Positions 1 through 12,475 of a DNA stretch of 64,000 nucleotides are shown in pieces. This stretch comes from Mytilus californianus (Eukaryota; Mollusca; Bivalvia; Mytilida; Mytilidae). The DNA lies in contig NW_026262712.1 in the NCBI RefSeq assembly GCF_021869535.1, positions 100,134,140 to 100,198,139 of the forward strand, in the 5' to 3' direction. A program made the translations under genes and the position numbers. The notes below the pieces were generated by a model. The model saw only the letters and a program-made list of their open reading frames with translations, ran no database searches and was not told where the DNA came from. Position 1 is the stretch's first letter; every line of letters begins with the position of its first letter.

Positions 1-92
1 TTTGATAAATTTCGCGGAAATAATAAACAACAAACCTTTATTCCGTCGTCGGTAATGGCGTCGGCGTCCTCGTCATTTATATCGTTACGTTT

Positions 93-280
93 CTCGGTTG
101 TTTTTTTTTTACATTTGTCATTTCCGGATCTTTCATAGCTTACCATGCGGTGAGGGGTTTGCTCGTTGTTGAAGACCATACAGTGACATATAGTTGTTAA
201 CTTTTCCGTGATTTGCCACGGTATGTGGTGGAGAGATGTCATATTTGCTATAATACATGTACCACATCTTCTTATTTTTT
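93..280 (+). repeat. Short dispersed repeat, partial copy
   Basis: The copy contains the ACCATGCGGT...GTTGAAGACC...ATAGTTGTTAAC core and ends ACCACATCTTCTTATT, as in the copies at 36530 and 29130. This family shares its 3' end with the Penelope-like element at 27448. Confidence 0.75.
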
Positions 281-639
281 TTTGCCAGTTAATAAAACTG
301 TTTTGTCCTGATAAATGTGTAACTCTCCATGAATTGTTATAAAACTTGTATAGAAGTTAATCTTTTAGATCAAGATAAAGAATCTACAGAAAAAAAACTA
401 TTTTTTAAATCTTGTATGTTACAGAGATATAAACTTTTTACAGTCAACATTACAATTTTACACAGACATCAGTATTCTCAGGCGAGACAGAGGGTTCCGT
501 GGAATCCTTAACGAATTTATTATAATACTGATTCCATTGGAGAAATGTATGTTTCCGCATTTCGGAGTATAGCGGGAAAATGTTGTATAAAAGGAACGTT
601 TTTTAAGAACGGTATGTTTTTGGCGGTTTTTTTTATTAT
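281..639. other. No recognised gene
   Basis: AT-rich sequence. The last ~100 bases may already belong to the flank of the tandem-repeat element that follows. No coding pattern seen. Confidence 0.5.
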
Positions 640-1075
640 ACGGCCGCAAAAATTAAAAATCTTTTGGTCGTATATTGGTATCACGTTGTCGTCGTCGTCT
701 GCGTCGTTGTCGTCAGCGTCGTCCGAAGACAGATGGTTTCCATATAATAACTTAAGAATAAGTAAATAAAAATCAATAAAATTTTAACACAAGGTTTATA
801 ACCACTAAAGAAAGATTGGGATTGATTTTAGGGGTTATTCTCTCAACTGTTTTGGAATTAGGGGCCCAAATAAGCATTTTGGTAGTTTCCAGACAATAAC
901 TTGTGTTAAAGTGTATGAATCTCTCTGAAATTATACCACAAGTTTTCATACAACAAAGGGATGGTTAGGATTGACTATGGGGGTTATGGCTCAAACCATT
1001 TAGGAATAGGAGACAAAAAAGGGGGAAAACAAGGTTTTTTCTGGTAAAAGGACAATTAAGACAATTTAAAAGCAG
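640..1075 (+). mobile_element. Pearl/Helitron-like tandem-repeat element, short copy
   Basis: The copy starts with a TATACGGCCGCAAA-type flank, then a GTCGTC-rich microsatellite (687-725), then about two degenerate units with the phrases AATTTTAACACAAGG, GGGATTGATTTTAGGGG and GGAATTAGGGGCC. The same phrases, in reverse complement, form the ~162-bp units at 30330-31150. A microsatellite beside a ~160-bp core repeat is the layout of bivalve pearl-type elements. The family name is an inference. Confidence 0.6.
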
Positions 1076-2035
1076 TCTGAGGGAGGTAATCCAATCCCAA
1101 TTTAAAACAACAATATTTTCTTACCTCCCTTACACTGCTTGTAAATTATGTATAAAGAAATGATGACTGTCTTGAGGTGATTAGCTGTCAATTTATTTTT
1201 AAAAGTTAAGTACTATTAATTAATATCAATTTTAGCCATAACTTGGTATGTCATTTTATATTTTAAGACTTGTATGGTGTATTTAAAAGGGTAATTAAGG
1301 TTGCAAACTTTATTAAAATTTGAATTAAGATTATGACTATATCTTAAGGGAATGATTTTTTTCTTGGAATAAGGGAAAGGGGGAGGTGAAAAAAAGGGGG
1401 AAAGGGGGGAGCTATTTTTTCTCATTTCAGATTTCAGAAAATTAAAAAGAAAATTTCTTCAAATATTTATTTTGGGAGATTAATATTCAACAGGATAGTG
1501 TATTGCACAACAGCAAAAAAACGGGGTCAGTTTTATTTAGGGGGGAGGGGGTCAATTTGCAACAGCATAGTGTATTGCACAAAAGCAAAAAATTGAATAT
1601 AATTATATTCAAATCATATAACCAATTTTTATGTTCTTTGACTACATTTATTCTGTGGCAGAAACCTATTATGTGTCAAAATTTTAATTACAATCCAAAT
1701 TCAAACCTGTATCAAGCGTGAATATTGTGTCCATTTTGGCCCCAATTTTCAGGGTTGGACATCTCCGGTCGTATCCAGCTGCGCTCAGCGAAGCAATTTA
1801 TATTAAGTGTTGTTCTGAACATGGTTACGTGGACCAATCATTTGGATTGTGTCAATAAGTATTCTTATGTTAATGAGGTGAAAGCGGGTTTAACTTTCTT
1901 TTTGTTTGAAAAGCATTCTAGCCGCAGACGTTCAACACTAAACTTCAATATTTTATAATATTTGATATTTATATATAAGTTTGTTTTTGATGAAGATCGG
2001 CATCAATGTCCTGAGGCGTGCCTTGCACGTGCTCC
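1076..2035. other. No gene; local duplication
   Basis: Low-complexity AT-rich DNA with poly-purine tracts (1374-1412). A ~33-bp phrase around ATAGTGTATTGCACAA occurs at 1489 and again at 1560. Nothing codes convincingly. Confidence 0.5.
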
Positions 2036-3146
2036 GTTAGTAATCTTTATTGCAAAATTACACCCATAAGGGTCAAGCAATACAATCAAACAATTATATA
2101 CAATACAATGCAATACAATACAATATATAGAATAATAGAACATATTTTAAGAGTTCAATTGTAAATTTATGTAAAATACACCATCATAAGCTTGTCTGAC
2201 ATGGGTTTGACCCCCTCAGTTCTAAAGACTGCTTAATGAAGACTTCAATATCACAAACAAGTTCAGGAACGGGGTTTAGAATGTGTTTTAGTTTATTAAA
2301 TGCATCAAGATGTTGAAATAATGGTACATATAAAAAGAAGATGTGGTATGAATGCCAATGAGACAACTCTCCACAAGAGACCAAATGACACAGAAATTAA
2401 CAACTATAGGTCACCGTACGGCCTTCAACAATGAGCAAAGCCCATACCGCACAGTCAGCTACAAAAGCCCCCGAAATGACAATGTAAAACTATTCAAACG
2501 AGAAAACTAACGGCCTAATTTATGTACATAGTCTTTTAGATAAGCAAAAAATTTAGAACGCAATGATATGATTATGTCACAATACAAAAAATAACAAAAT
2601 TCCTCATCTAGGACTCCACATTTTTTACATAATCTTTGTGTTCTTAGAATGTTTCTGTACCTTCCCAATTCAATGCCTAGGGAATGATCACTAAGTCTAA
2701 ATTTTGAGGTTAACTGTCTATGTATAAAATTATTGTAATTTAAACATTCCTCAAACTGACAATTATTTTTTTTTTATTTTCCATAAAGACAACGTTTAGA
2801 TGAGGAATCCATTTTTGGAAGTTTATTTAAAGTAGTTTTTTCATATTCCTCTGAAACACACTTTTTATTGTTATATTTTAACACGTTTTTTGGTTGTTTA
2901 AAAGATATATTAATATTAGAGTATTTTTTGGGTTTATTTTCATATCTTTAAAAATTCTATCTGCAAATGAGTACCAAGAATAACTTCCTGCGGAATGTAA
3001 ATTTATGTTTGTTTGCAGAGATTCTTTAACCAGGGGATTAATATCAAAAATACATGAGTGTTTGAGTTTTTATATAAGAGTCCAAAGTAAATCTACCTAA
3101 TTCTGATTTAGCACCTATGTTAGTGGGTGTCTTTTTCAGTCCTATT
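2036..3146 (-). pseudogene. LINE remnant, 3' part (reverse transcriptase C-terminus and 3' UTR)
   Basis: On the minus strand, reading down from 3146, short in-frame pieces show the C-terminal half of a CR1/L2-like LINE protein: KKTPTNIGAKSELGRFTL, then NPLVKESLQTN and SYSWYSFADRIF. After frameshifts comes the zinc-knuckle-like tail with RLSDHSLGIELGRYRN and a CKKCG...EEFCYFLYC segment, ending near SLELRG and an A/T-rich 3' UTR at about 2036. Several stops and frameshifts make it a pseudogene. A short repeat (2331-2530) is inserted in it. Its 5' neighbour sequence appears at 13688-13950, so the LINE looks split by the 3147-13687 insertion. Confidence 0.7.
2331..2530 (-). repeat. Short dispersed repeat inserted in the LINE remnant
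   Basis: Begins AAGAAGATGTGGTATGAATG and continues through AACAACTATAGGTCACCGTA and ACGGCCTAATTTATGTACAT, the reverse complement of the 36530 copy. LINE-like sequence resumes on both sides. Confidence 0.85.
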
Positions 3147-3299
3147 AGAGATTTCCAATAAAATGACTTTACTCGACATAACCGACCTAACTCAACGTAC
3201 ATGTATTTCGTCCTATTGAATTGAAGCATGACGGAAGGGAGCTTTTTTTGCTCTTTGAACACGAATTGTTTGCTGATATAGACTTAATGTAAAAATCAA

Positions 3300-4054
3300 T
3301 CCCAACTACATTTTTTAATCTTTAAATATTTTGTTATTAAATTTTGAATGATTTTATTGACAAAAATATTTTTATGGAATACTTCAGCTATCAACTTGTA
3401 ATCAAATACACCCATCATTTCTTGTCATTTCACTTGACCCATATTTCAGTTCTTCTCAAAATGTGAATTTTAAAAACTACCAAATAAAAATTTAGCATGA
3501 AAATATTAAAATAATGAAATCCAAAGCGAGAAGTTTATCTCTTGCTTTGTTTTTTTGAGTTTTAACGTTTAAAAAGTAGATTCCAACACACCCGAATGTA
3601 AAAGGTGTACGCGACTAACTTAAAAAAAAATCTATAATTTAATTCAAGATAGTTTGACCAAAATTTATATCATTGATACATTTATCAAATAGTATTTTTA
3701 AGTCTTCAACTATAATAATGCATGGGACGAGGTTTTTGTCAACGTATACATAAACGTGCATTCGCAGATACAGGGGTAGAGGGCGTACTACCCCCTTTCG
3801 ATCGCCAAATAATTTTGAAAATCTCACGTTTTCCACGTTATCAAAACAAATGTTTAGTATAAAATCGTCTAGTTTTTTTTTCGCGTTGCTCCTCTTGGCA
3901 GTATCAATTCAATTATCGGGAACTATGCCCTCTTTCAAATATCTTGGATCCGGCCATAATAACAAATTGTATGGCACAAAAAAAAAATAAATGATTGTCG
4001 TTTGACTTTGATAAATACGTTTTAAAAACAACAATGTATCTTTTTCTCTATTCG
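3300..4054. other. No recognised gene
   Basis: AT-rich interior of the candidate insertion. No coding pattern or repeat recognised. Confidence 0.5.
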
Positions 4055-4215
4055 GTCCTGCCTTTTTTTTAATAGTTTATCCTGACTTTTTTACATAAAT
4101 TGTCATCCTACCTTTTTTTTTGCCAAGTTGCTCATCATGCCTTTTTTTTACTCAAAACTCCTGTCCTGCCTTTTTTTTTAAAATTTCATCCGAGCCCCAC
4201 CATAAAAATCAAATG
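4055..4215 (+). repeat. Degenerate T-tract tandem repeat
   Basis: Four units of roughly 33-36 bp, each built on (G/A)TCCTGCC followed by 8-9 T, ending in CCCCACCATAAAAATCAAAT. The end resembles a common bivalve interspersed repeat. Confidence 0.55.
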
Positions 4216-4429
4216 GTAGCTCCCTAAATAATCATTTATTTAGCTATATATAGTTCCACTAACAATCATGTATCTTTTACTGATAAATTATCATTACATT
4301 TTATAGAAACTACATATAATCTGCTATGAACACTAATGGTCCTACAGACACTCTATTCTTTTGACATGACACAAGGTCTTGCTTTTCTAGAGTGTGTATG
4401 TACTTTTTTACTTAATTTGTGATATGTAC

Positions 4430-4745
4430 AAAAAAAGTAGATGAAGTATGATTGCCAATTCGACAACTCTTCACAAGAGACCTAATGACAGAGAAATTAA
4501 CAACTATAGGCAACCGTACGACCTTCAACAATGAGCAAAGCCCATACCGAAAAGTCAGCTAAAACAACTACAACTATAAAACTAACGGCCTAAATAATGT
4601 ACAAAAAAATGAACGAAAGCACAGCAACAAACGATAACCACTGAATTACAGGCTCCTCATTTGGGACTGTCACATCCATACATAATGTGGCGGGGTTAAA
4701 CATGTTAACGGGCCCACTTACCTGGGACAGTGGTATAACAGTACG
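4430..4745 (-). repeat. Short dispersed repeat, long copy
   Basis: Matches the family core (CAACTATAGGCAACCGTACG, CCTTCAACAATGAGCAAAGC) and extends through the CCTGGGACAGTGGTATAACA end seen in the 6195 copy. Confidence 0.85.
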
Positions 4746-5149
4746 AAATAATTGATTACTATTCTAGACTGGATAACTATTCTGTATTTATTAGTTGTAG
4801 TTGTTTTGAAGATAGTGTTCAGTAGTTGTGAATACTCTAAGATCGGTACATGGAGTTTATTTGGAAATACTAGTAATTGCTGTTTTTGTGCTTCGTTTTA
4901 GTCGGACGAGTCAATCCCTTTCTAACTGTTTTAATTGTGAGTAGACATGATCATTTGATAAACATACTTCTATGATCTCTATTAGCTTTAACTTTGACAT
5001 TTATAAAAACTATGTAGAAAAGAGATGCATGCGTAAAGTAAGTTCTCGACATAAATTGGCTAAAATATCAGATAAGAATTTAGCCTCAAGCTATGATACT
5101 TACAAGCTATAATAAATACGACGATATTTAGCCTCAAGCTATAATACTT

Positions 5150-5176
5150 ATGATGATGATGATGATGATACTGATG
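5150..5176 (+). repeat. (ATG)n microsatellite
   Basis: About eight TGA/ATG triplets. A TTTAGCCTCAAGCTAT phrase is repeated just upstream, about 50 bp apart. Confidence 0.8.
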
Positions 5177-5729
5177 TTTTTCTTATATCCAGCGACAAAT
5201 ATTACATATATATTAAGGATGATGAAATGCTAATGATAAATGATTATACCTTTTTGTACATGACCAACACTTACAGCCGCATTTTTATATGCTAGGTAAA
5301 TTACCGTACCCGATACAAAGAAATACTAAGTTTTTATTGTAAAATGTGTTTCACAGCTTCCATTATCCTAGTGACTTGCTGTTGTATTAATATCCAGTAG
5401 GCATGCAATTATTATTCTAAATAGTTTAAAATATTTTTTAACTAGAAAAGATTACCCCGTTTTGACCAGACTTCCTTACCACTAGCATCTAAGATACATA
5501 CACTGATAAAATATTGTACCTGCACTCATATTGCAATCACTCTGTCTGTCCGTCCGCCAGTCTGTCCCGGTTCAACAAATATTTTCGATGTTCTCTTCAA
5601 AAGCATTAGTATGCTTAGCATGCATTCTTTTTTCGATTTATTCCTTACACTCCGACATGTATATACCTGGATCCGTTTGGAGCGTCCAACTATCAAACAG
5701 AGTCCAAATGGCGTGAATTACGACTACAG

Positions 5730-6010
5730 TGGCTCGTGCTGTCGTCAACAATAAGCAAATACTCATACCGTATTATCAGATACTATAGTATATAAGGCAT
5801 TGACTTTGAAAAATGTAAACAGTTCAAACGAAAATAAACATTTTTACAAGAGTAAAATTAACCCAAAAATGACAGAAAGTAACCAACGACATCAACTGAA
5901 TTGAAAGCTCCTGACTTGGGAAAGCCAATATAGAATTTGGCCTGATTAAACGCGTTTACAAGCGCTCTTCTCTCTGGTGTAACAGCACAATATAAGAAGA
6001 AAAAAACCTG
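5730..6010 (-). repeat. Short dispersed repeat, diverged copy
   Basis: Retains the GTCGTCAACAATAAGCAAAT...CATACCGTATTATCAG core and ends with the CAGCACAATATAAGAA phrase of the family. More diverged than the neighbouring copies. Confidence 0.65.
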
Positions 6011-6194
6011 TAAAATTCAGTTGGAAACAGCTCAACTAATCAATATTGAATTTAGCCTAAAACAATTACATTTTTATAAAGAAAGACAAAGAGTACCGAT
6101 CTTAAAGTACCGACAGGTACTGAAAGCTAATTCTTACATGTTAAATTACCTGAGAATATTAAACGTATCTAGTTAAAAAAAAATAGAAAAAAAT

Positions 6195-6525
6195 AAGGAG
6201 ATATGGTATGATTGCCAATAAGAAATGAAGAGGATGTAAGCAATGATAGGCAACCGTACGGCCTTCATCAATGAGAAAAATCCATACCGTATAGTCGACT
6301 ATAAAAGGAACCAACTTGAAAGATATGAAACAATTCAATTGAGAAAACTACCGGCCTGATTTAAAACAAAACAATTTACGGAAAACAAATATAACAGATA
6401 TGAACCAACGTCAACAAGTGAACCACAGGCTCCTGACATGGGACAGGCACAAGAGGAATGAGTGTTCAACCCCCTCCCCCTAAGCCTGGGACAGTGGTGC
6501 AACAGCACGACATAAGAACAACCTG
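6195..6525 (-). repeat. Short dispersed repeat
   Basis: Starts AAGGAGATATGGTATGATTG, carries AGGCAACCGTACGGCCTTCA and ends GTGCAACAGCACGACATAAG. Near-full family length. Confidence 0.85.
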
Positions 6526-7444
6526 GAAAACCTTCCTTCAGAGAGCTTGATTTACATATGGAATGTTTGGTCCTCAATGTTCTTTAATTTTATACTTGTT
6601 TGGCTTTCTAACTATTTTGATCTGAGCGTCACTGATGAGTCTTATGTAGACGAAGTCTGGCGTATCAAATTATAAGCCTGGTACCTTTGATAACTATATA
6701 CATATTTAAAGTAATTATTAATATTTACAAACCTGCTCGTGCATTTTTCATTGTTATTCAACGCAAAATAATTATCTAAGATATTGGGACGATCTCATTT
6801 CACAAAGGATTTCTATTGTCTACTTATTGTACCTCGAACTTAAATACCCGGTGTAGGTCTTTAAGTTGACGTTCAATTTACTAAAAATTAATCGGGCAGG
6901 CATGACTAATTAGATACGCCCTCTTAAAATCAAGGGGTCCGAAATAGGATCGGGAAATAACACCCAGCAAAATACCATAATTTACAATTTTAGAAAATTT
7001 TTGATTCAAAGTGCTTTTGGTTGCTTTAATATCTCCATTCAATAATCAATCGGTGGGAATACTATCCATATCTCATTTACTTATAGTGGCCGTTATTGTT
7101 TGTAAATTCATGACGTTTTGTTTTTTGGCATTCGTCTACCGTGGAGAAAAAAGAGGGAAGGAGGGCTTATATCTTAGCTTACGACTTCGATCATGATTCA
7201 ACTGTATTCTATTACGGCATACGTTTTACTTCTAGCGAATGCTCTGCCTTATTGTAAAAAGTGCCACTTTAAAATTGTAATCATTTGCCTCAGGTTAATC
7301 CACTTTGCATCTCGTCGTAAATATGCATGACATATTTTCCACTGGACATAAAAGGAGCAATTAATTAATCAGCTTCATTTAGTGACGTATAATCATTTGG
7401 TTTCAGTAAATAATCGTCACCGAAAGGTGACAAGGGAATAGAAA
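6526..7444. other. No recognised gene
   Basis: Mixed-composition DNA without ORFs of note and without recognised repeats. Confidence 0.45.
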
Positions 7445-7855
7445 TATGGTCACTTGGTCTTTTTCCGACCGGCAGTAAAACGCTTGCCAAAGTGGGGCGT
7501 CCGTTTGGCTGTGCGGGATGTATCAAGTTTGCAGCCACGTCCGGTTAGATTGGGGACGTTAAATCCGATGCCTCGTGTACAGAAAGTGCCACGCTCTTTG
7601 CACGTTAAGAAGCCTTGCAACAACTCTTTGAGGGGTCCGTAGGTGGCCTGTTGCAAGGCAAAATTTCTGTCCCTATCCAATATATCCTCATTGTCCAGTG
7701 GCAGTCCAAATTTCCCCGACCATCATCCCAGATGGCCCCTATTATTACAAAACCTACCTATTGTATTTATTGTTAAATTGTTTTTGTCCTGAACATTCAT
7801 GAAATATTTGCCACTGGACGTTAAGCAACCAACAATCAATAAATCAATAAATAAT
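7445..7855 (+). repeat. SINE-like bivalve repeat, long copy
   Basis: Contains GTCCGTTTGGCTGTGCGGGA, GCAGCCACGTCCGGTTAG and, at the end, GCCACTGGACGTTAAGCAAC followed by an (AATC)n-like tail. Related copies are at 10925, 46180 and, in reverse, 51275. It may be a bivalve MD-type SINE. The name is from memory and uncertain. Confidence 0.65.
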
Positions 7856-8261
7856 CGTCTCAAACAGTTTTCCAATTTTTATATTTCATTTTTATTTAAG
7901 TATGAATTTTTAAGAGTAAACCTTTCTTCCATCATTTTTCTCTTTGCATTTAATCTTTTGTTTAAACATAACAAAAACGTTGTCGTGGTACATATCAGGG
8001 GTTACATTGTATCCTTTAGCAAAACTAATAGGAGAGGGGATAAGAACAGAAAAACGATCTTCATTGAGTGCCAATAACTCATATATTGAAGCGAACAATG
8101 ACGGCTGTCTCGTCTACGTGTCAACATTTGCTGTTTCAAGTTTATTTATATCTCAGACTGGTATAATAGTTGCCATAAAAGCATAAACTGTTAACACAGA
8201 GATATGCCTTGCCTATTTGTTATTTTGATAATGCAAATGTTGAAATTAAAATAGCAATACT
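7856..8261. other. Unassigned; weak exon-like ORF on the minus strand
   Basis: A minus-strand frame (8098-7913) has protein-like composition and ends at AAAG|GTTTAC, a possible donor. Its possible acceptors are phase 0, unlike the Ig-TSP1 gene, and the family is not recognised. It could equally be decayed transposon. Confidence 0.25.
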
Positions 8262-9427
8262 TTACATGTAAGTTATGCAAATATTCAAAGTCAATGAACC
8301 ATGACTGAAGGTACAGGGCTAAACAATCTCCATGGAAATGAGATGTGCCAATGCTAATACAACTGCATACCAAATACCATTGACTTATCATAAGTCGTTC
8401 TCTTTCAACAAACCTAAACACAAACATTAATTGTAAACTATGTAAAAGTTTCAAAGTCAATGAACCATGATGAGGGGGTGGGGCTATATAATCCATGTAA
8501 ATGAAACTTGCAAATGCCAATACATTTGCATACCGAATATCATTGACTTAACATTAGTGGTTCATCTTAAACTGACCTAATCACAAACTAATACATGTAA
8601 ACTAAGTAAAAGTTTCAAAGTCAATAGACCATGACTGAGGGATAAGGCCCAAATATTCTCCATGGAAATGAGATGTGCTAATGCTTATACTACTGCATAC
8701 CAATTATCATTGACCTACCACTAACAGTTCCTCTTAAACTGACCTAATCACCAACTTATACATGAAAACTAAGCAAACGTTTCAAAGTCAAAATACCATG
8801 AATGAGGGGGCGGGGCCAAATAATCTCCATGGAAATGAGATATGCCAATGCTTATTCAACTGCATACCAAATATCATTGACCTACCACTAGTGGTTCCCC
8901 ATAAACTGACCTAATCATAAAATAATATGTGAAAACTAAGCAAAGTTTCAAAGTCAATAGACCTTGACTGAGGGTCAGGGCCAAATAATCTCCATGGTAA
9001 TGAGATGTGCCGATGCTAATACAACTGCATACCAAATATCATTGACTTACCACTAGTGGTTCCCCATAAACTGACCTAATCACAAACTAATACATGTAAA
9101 CTAAGCAAAGTTTCAAAGTCAATAGACCTTGACTGAGGGTCAGGGCCAAATAATCTCCATGGTAATGAGATGTGCCGATGCTAATACAACTGCATACCAA
9201 ATATCATTGACTTACCACTAGTGGTTCCCCATAAACTGACCTAATCACAAACTAATACATGTAAACTAAGCAAAGTTTCAAAGTCAATAGACCTTGACTG
9301 AGGGGGCGGGGCCAAACAATCTCCATAGTAATGAGATGTGCCAATGCTAATACAACTGCAGACCAAATATCACTGACCTACCACTAGTGGTTCACCATGA
9401 ACTAGACCTAATCACAAACTAATACAT
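8262..9427 (+). repeat. Tandem array, seven ~166-bp units
   Basis: The phrase AATCTCCATGG recurs near 8324, 8491 (degenerate), 8653, 8822, 8987, 9152 and 9318, giving a period of about 165-169 bp. Units contain GCATACCAAATATCATTGAC, TTCAAAGTCAATAGACC and a GGG(G/T)(C/A)GGGGCC segment. Units at 8930-9260 are almost identical, indicating recent duplication or conversion, while the first two are diverged. Confidence 0.95.
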
Positions 9428-9520
9428 TGTTGACGTCGCCGTCGCCGCCATCGATGCCGTCGCCGACGCCGGAATCAGCAAACATATGTCTCGCTTTTTG
9501 AATCCGTCAAGGCGAGACAA
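9428..9520 (+). mobile_element. Flank of the tandem-repeat element: GTCGCC microsatellite and terminal segment
   Basis: A GC-rich (GTCGCC)n-like stretch is followed by ATATGTCTCGCTTTTTGAAT and AAGGCGAGACAAAA, a short inverted pair. Core repeat, microsatellite, then conserved flank is the layout of bivalve pearl-type (Helitron-related) elements. Confidence 0.6.
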
Positions 9521-10399
9521 AAAATGAATAAAAAAAATGTTGACAACAATTTGTTAAAGGATTCAACTTATTTTTGGCGTTTCATTTATTCATTTTTTAG
9601 ATATTGTTTTGCTAATCGGTTTCTTTATATTTTTTTTCATCTACAATTGTCCTAGCAAAAGTCGCAAAAAATGTGTTAAAATCAGCCATGCGACTTATTT
9701 GAAAAGATTTAGCTGACCTTTCTTTGTTGATTACACATTTCGATCATTCAACTCGCGCATAGATCGTTTTCCCCCCTAATGTTTTTTAACGGATAGATAG
9801 CGTGAAATTCTCACTACACCAGGAATTGGACATACATTCCTATTTCGATGGGACAAAACTGCGTTTTTATATATCCGATAAGCCAAACGAACGCACCCAT
9901 TTAGCAAGGGTATACTGTGGGACGGGAGAGGTCTCGAGATGTCAATATTTCTATACCCAAGTGAATCATTTGATTTTGAATAAAAGGTGATAAAGATATA
10001 CTGTACATTAATGCTAGAGCAACACAAATATACAGACATATCAAAACATTCATAGTCAACTTTCAGTCTTTTTTTATAGAAAGATCCGTATACAGAAAAA
10101 TAATCAGCGAAAACCGCCTAATGACTTAATAATAGTTATACGGAGTTAACTCAATAATAATTACCGTCAAATATTATATATCCCAAAAGTCACATTTGAT
10201 TTAATACTATTTACCGTCAAAGATATCCCAACAATCACTAGTCTCTGGTTGAAAATTTTCACCTGCCCTTTTTTAATTCTGATAGGTGAAAATTTAAGAA
10301 GTTGAAATATAAACCAGTAGAAGAAAAGCACTTCACTGTATAATAAAACGGTAAAATAAATGATGATTATGGATGACGACCAGCGGCAACTAAAAAGAA
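9521..10399. other. No recognised gene
   Basis: AT-rich. A phrase TTTACCGTCAAA(G/T)ATAT recurs around 10163 and 10211. No coding evidence. Confidence 0.45.
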
Positions 10400-10710
10400 T
10401 ATTCAGGACGATAACATGTAAATACAATACGAGTATTAACCCCGCTTTTTACTAGACTGACACGCTGAGTCGGTGTTTTTACACGTAAGTTCCCAAGATA
10501 TTAGTTCGCAGGAATAAAAGTCACCCGACCCGGACACATTTCCAACTCTGAGCCGACCAGTCTGTGCTCCTACTCTATGATGTCACGTGTTAAGCGTTGA
10601 AATAGCAAATACTAATTTAACGCTTTGTTTGCCCCGGTCGGGATTCGAACAAACGACCTCCCGCTCTCGAGGGAAACACCTTCACATGAGACCAACCAGT
10701 AGAGCGGTAG
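10400..10710 (-). mobile_element. Candidate tRNA-derived SINE
   Basis: On the minus strand a tRNA-like head has a B-box-like GTTCGAATCCCGACCGGGG (around 10620-10640), preceded by GCTCTACTGGTTGGTCTC in the A-box region, and is followed by a ~220-bp unrelated body. The arms do not form a clean cloverleaf, so it is not called as a functional tRNA. Confidence 0.4.
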
Positions 10711-10924
10711 TACATAATATATCAAAACCTCAAGTTCAATCAACAATACAGTTTCACAGACTTCTCACAGTTACTAAAGCGAGCTAAAAGTATCTAACCT
10801 AAATTAAATGCGTGAAACGATATTGTAAACTACACGTAAACATCGATGATCGACTTTAGTGTAGATTTCTTGGATCAATGCTTTCGGCAAATTAAAAACT
10901 CTTGCACAAATTATTTGAGTGTTC

Positions 10925-11135
10925 CGAATGTGGCCAGCTGTTGCAAGTCTAAATTTCTGTCCTAATTCAATATACCCTCATTTTCCAGTGGTATTTTAAA
11001 GTTTAACGTCCAACCTCACTGTCGACCTCCTTATTCCACGACCTACCTATTGAGTATTGTATTTAAAGACTTTATGTGTTATAGTCATGAACATGCATGA
11101 AACATTTACCACTGGACGTAAAGCAAACAACAATC
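10925..11135 (+). repeat. SINE-like bivalve repeat, 3' part
   Basis: Shares GGCCAGCTGTTGCAAG..AAATTTCTGTCC and the terminal CCACTGGACGTAAAGCAAAC plus (CAAT)n tail with the copy at 7445. Confidence 0.7.
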
Positions 11136-12261
11136 AATCAACTTCATAAATTGTTCCATGTACTTAGCACTCAAAGACAAGATCTTGTAAATTGCTATAA
11201 TGTACTATTTCAATTAAATTTTTAAGTTTTTTTTTTTGTGTTTTTGTCCCTTCAATTTATTACATAACTGACTGCTTATAAAAAAGTTTTAAATATTTTT
11301 TTACTATGGTTCTTATCTACTGTTTTAATACGATTTATAACATGATGTTTTGTCAGGCAAAGATAAAACTAAGAAAGGTAAAAGTTTTTTCAGGTGTTTT
11401 GCTTCAGTTGGACATAAAATGGGAATAACGGACGACTAAAATAAAAGAGGTTTGTTTTCATATAATACATCGAACCTACGAATATATGTCACCTGAACAC
11501 GGTTTGATCGGGTCAGTGAAACCTAGTTGATGCTATAGATGTCACATTTATGCTTTTTAATACGATTTTATTCATTGAAGTTTGCATGCATAGTTTTTAT
11601 TTAAAAAAAAAAACCAAAGCAAGATCTATTAATTAATTGGACTGAACAGACAACACTAATTATTTTGCATTCGCATGTAATGTAGTGTAGGAAAATTACA
11701 GAATCAAAAAGGAATGAACATTTACCGGATGAATATTGTGAAGGACCTTATGCATCTAGGTCTGTTCGGTTAAAAGTTCTAAAACAAGCTGTTTAAAAAG
11801 CTAATTGATGGAAGAATTTACTTACTGTTTTCTTAGGTCTGGTCTGTTTCGTGATTACTGACAGATTAAAAACATCAAATATATATATAGCAAGAAGTTG
11901 TTGTGCAGAATATTCATTGGTCAGTTATAAATGAGGTATGTATAGGGTTTTGAATACCTCATTTATTAAATAAGAAATCGTTATTTTGAAAAGTTGGATT
12001 CAAAAATATAAATTTACCCCCTTATTTTGTAGAACTATCATTTGGTGTTATTTTAATGCTAAACAAAATATAATAAATGAATAATTAAATGATGTACTGC
12101 CATTTAATCGGTCCATTTCCGTTGCAATTTGGTAACTGTTAATAGTATATATCAGTCGGAGTACTGTTTAACTATCATTTAAGGTGAACATATTCAGGGG
12201 AATTAGGTTTCTGCGAATGCTTTTTGTGTAGTTTTCTTATGTTTTTGACGGTTTGTAAGTC
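11136..12261. other. No recognised gene
   Basis: AT-rich DNA with no coding pattern or recognised repeat. Confidence 0.5.
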
Positions 12262-12394
12262 AGTAAAAGTTCAATGATTAAGTTAGTATTGACATTAAAA
12301 GACCTCCACACAAAAATGGCTGTTCAAATCTGAACATCCCTTTTTGTTCGGAGGTCTTTTTATATCAATATTAACTTATCATTGAACTTTTACT
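12262..12394. mobile_element. Palindromic MITE, 133 bp
   Basis: Two ~46-bp arms, AGTAAAAGTTCAATGAT... and its near-perfect reverse complement, flank a ~40-bp loop. The arms end in AAAGACCTCC / GGAGGTCTTT. No ORF, so non-autonomous. Confidence 0.85.
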
Positions 12395-12402
12395 ATTACA
12401 AA

Positions 12403-12475
12403 ATGTGTTTTCAGCCGTGTATCACCTTCACTGGTGATCCTATGCATGGATATGTTGTAGAGTTTAACTTTTATA
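12403..12475 (-). repeat. Dispersed repeat fragment
   Basis: The reverse complement contains GATCACCAGTGAAGGTGATA followed by CACGGCTGAAAACACATTTT. The same phrase is on the plus strand at about 38755. Confidence 0.7.

Noticed and set aside
7450..7680. 76-codon minus-strand ORF with cysteines
   Set aside because: Entirely within the SINE-like repeat; diverged copies elsewhere do not keep the frame.
7910..8098. Possible host exon on the minus strand
   Set aside because: Protein-like composition and a possible donor, but possible acceptors are phase 0, no family recognised, and it lies within the candidate 10.5-kb insertion.
10618..10710. tRNA gene on the minus strand
   Set aside because: B-box present but the D and anticodon arms do not pair well; better explained as a SINE head.
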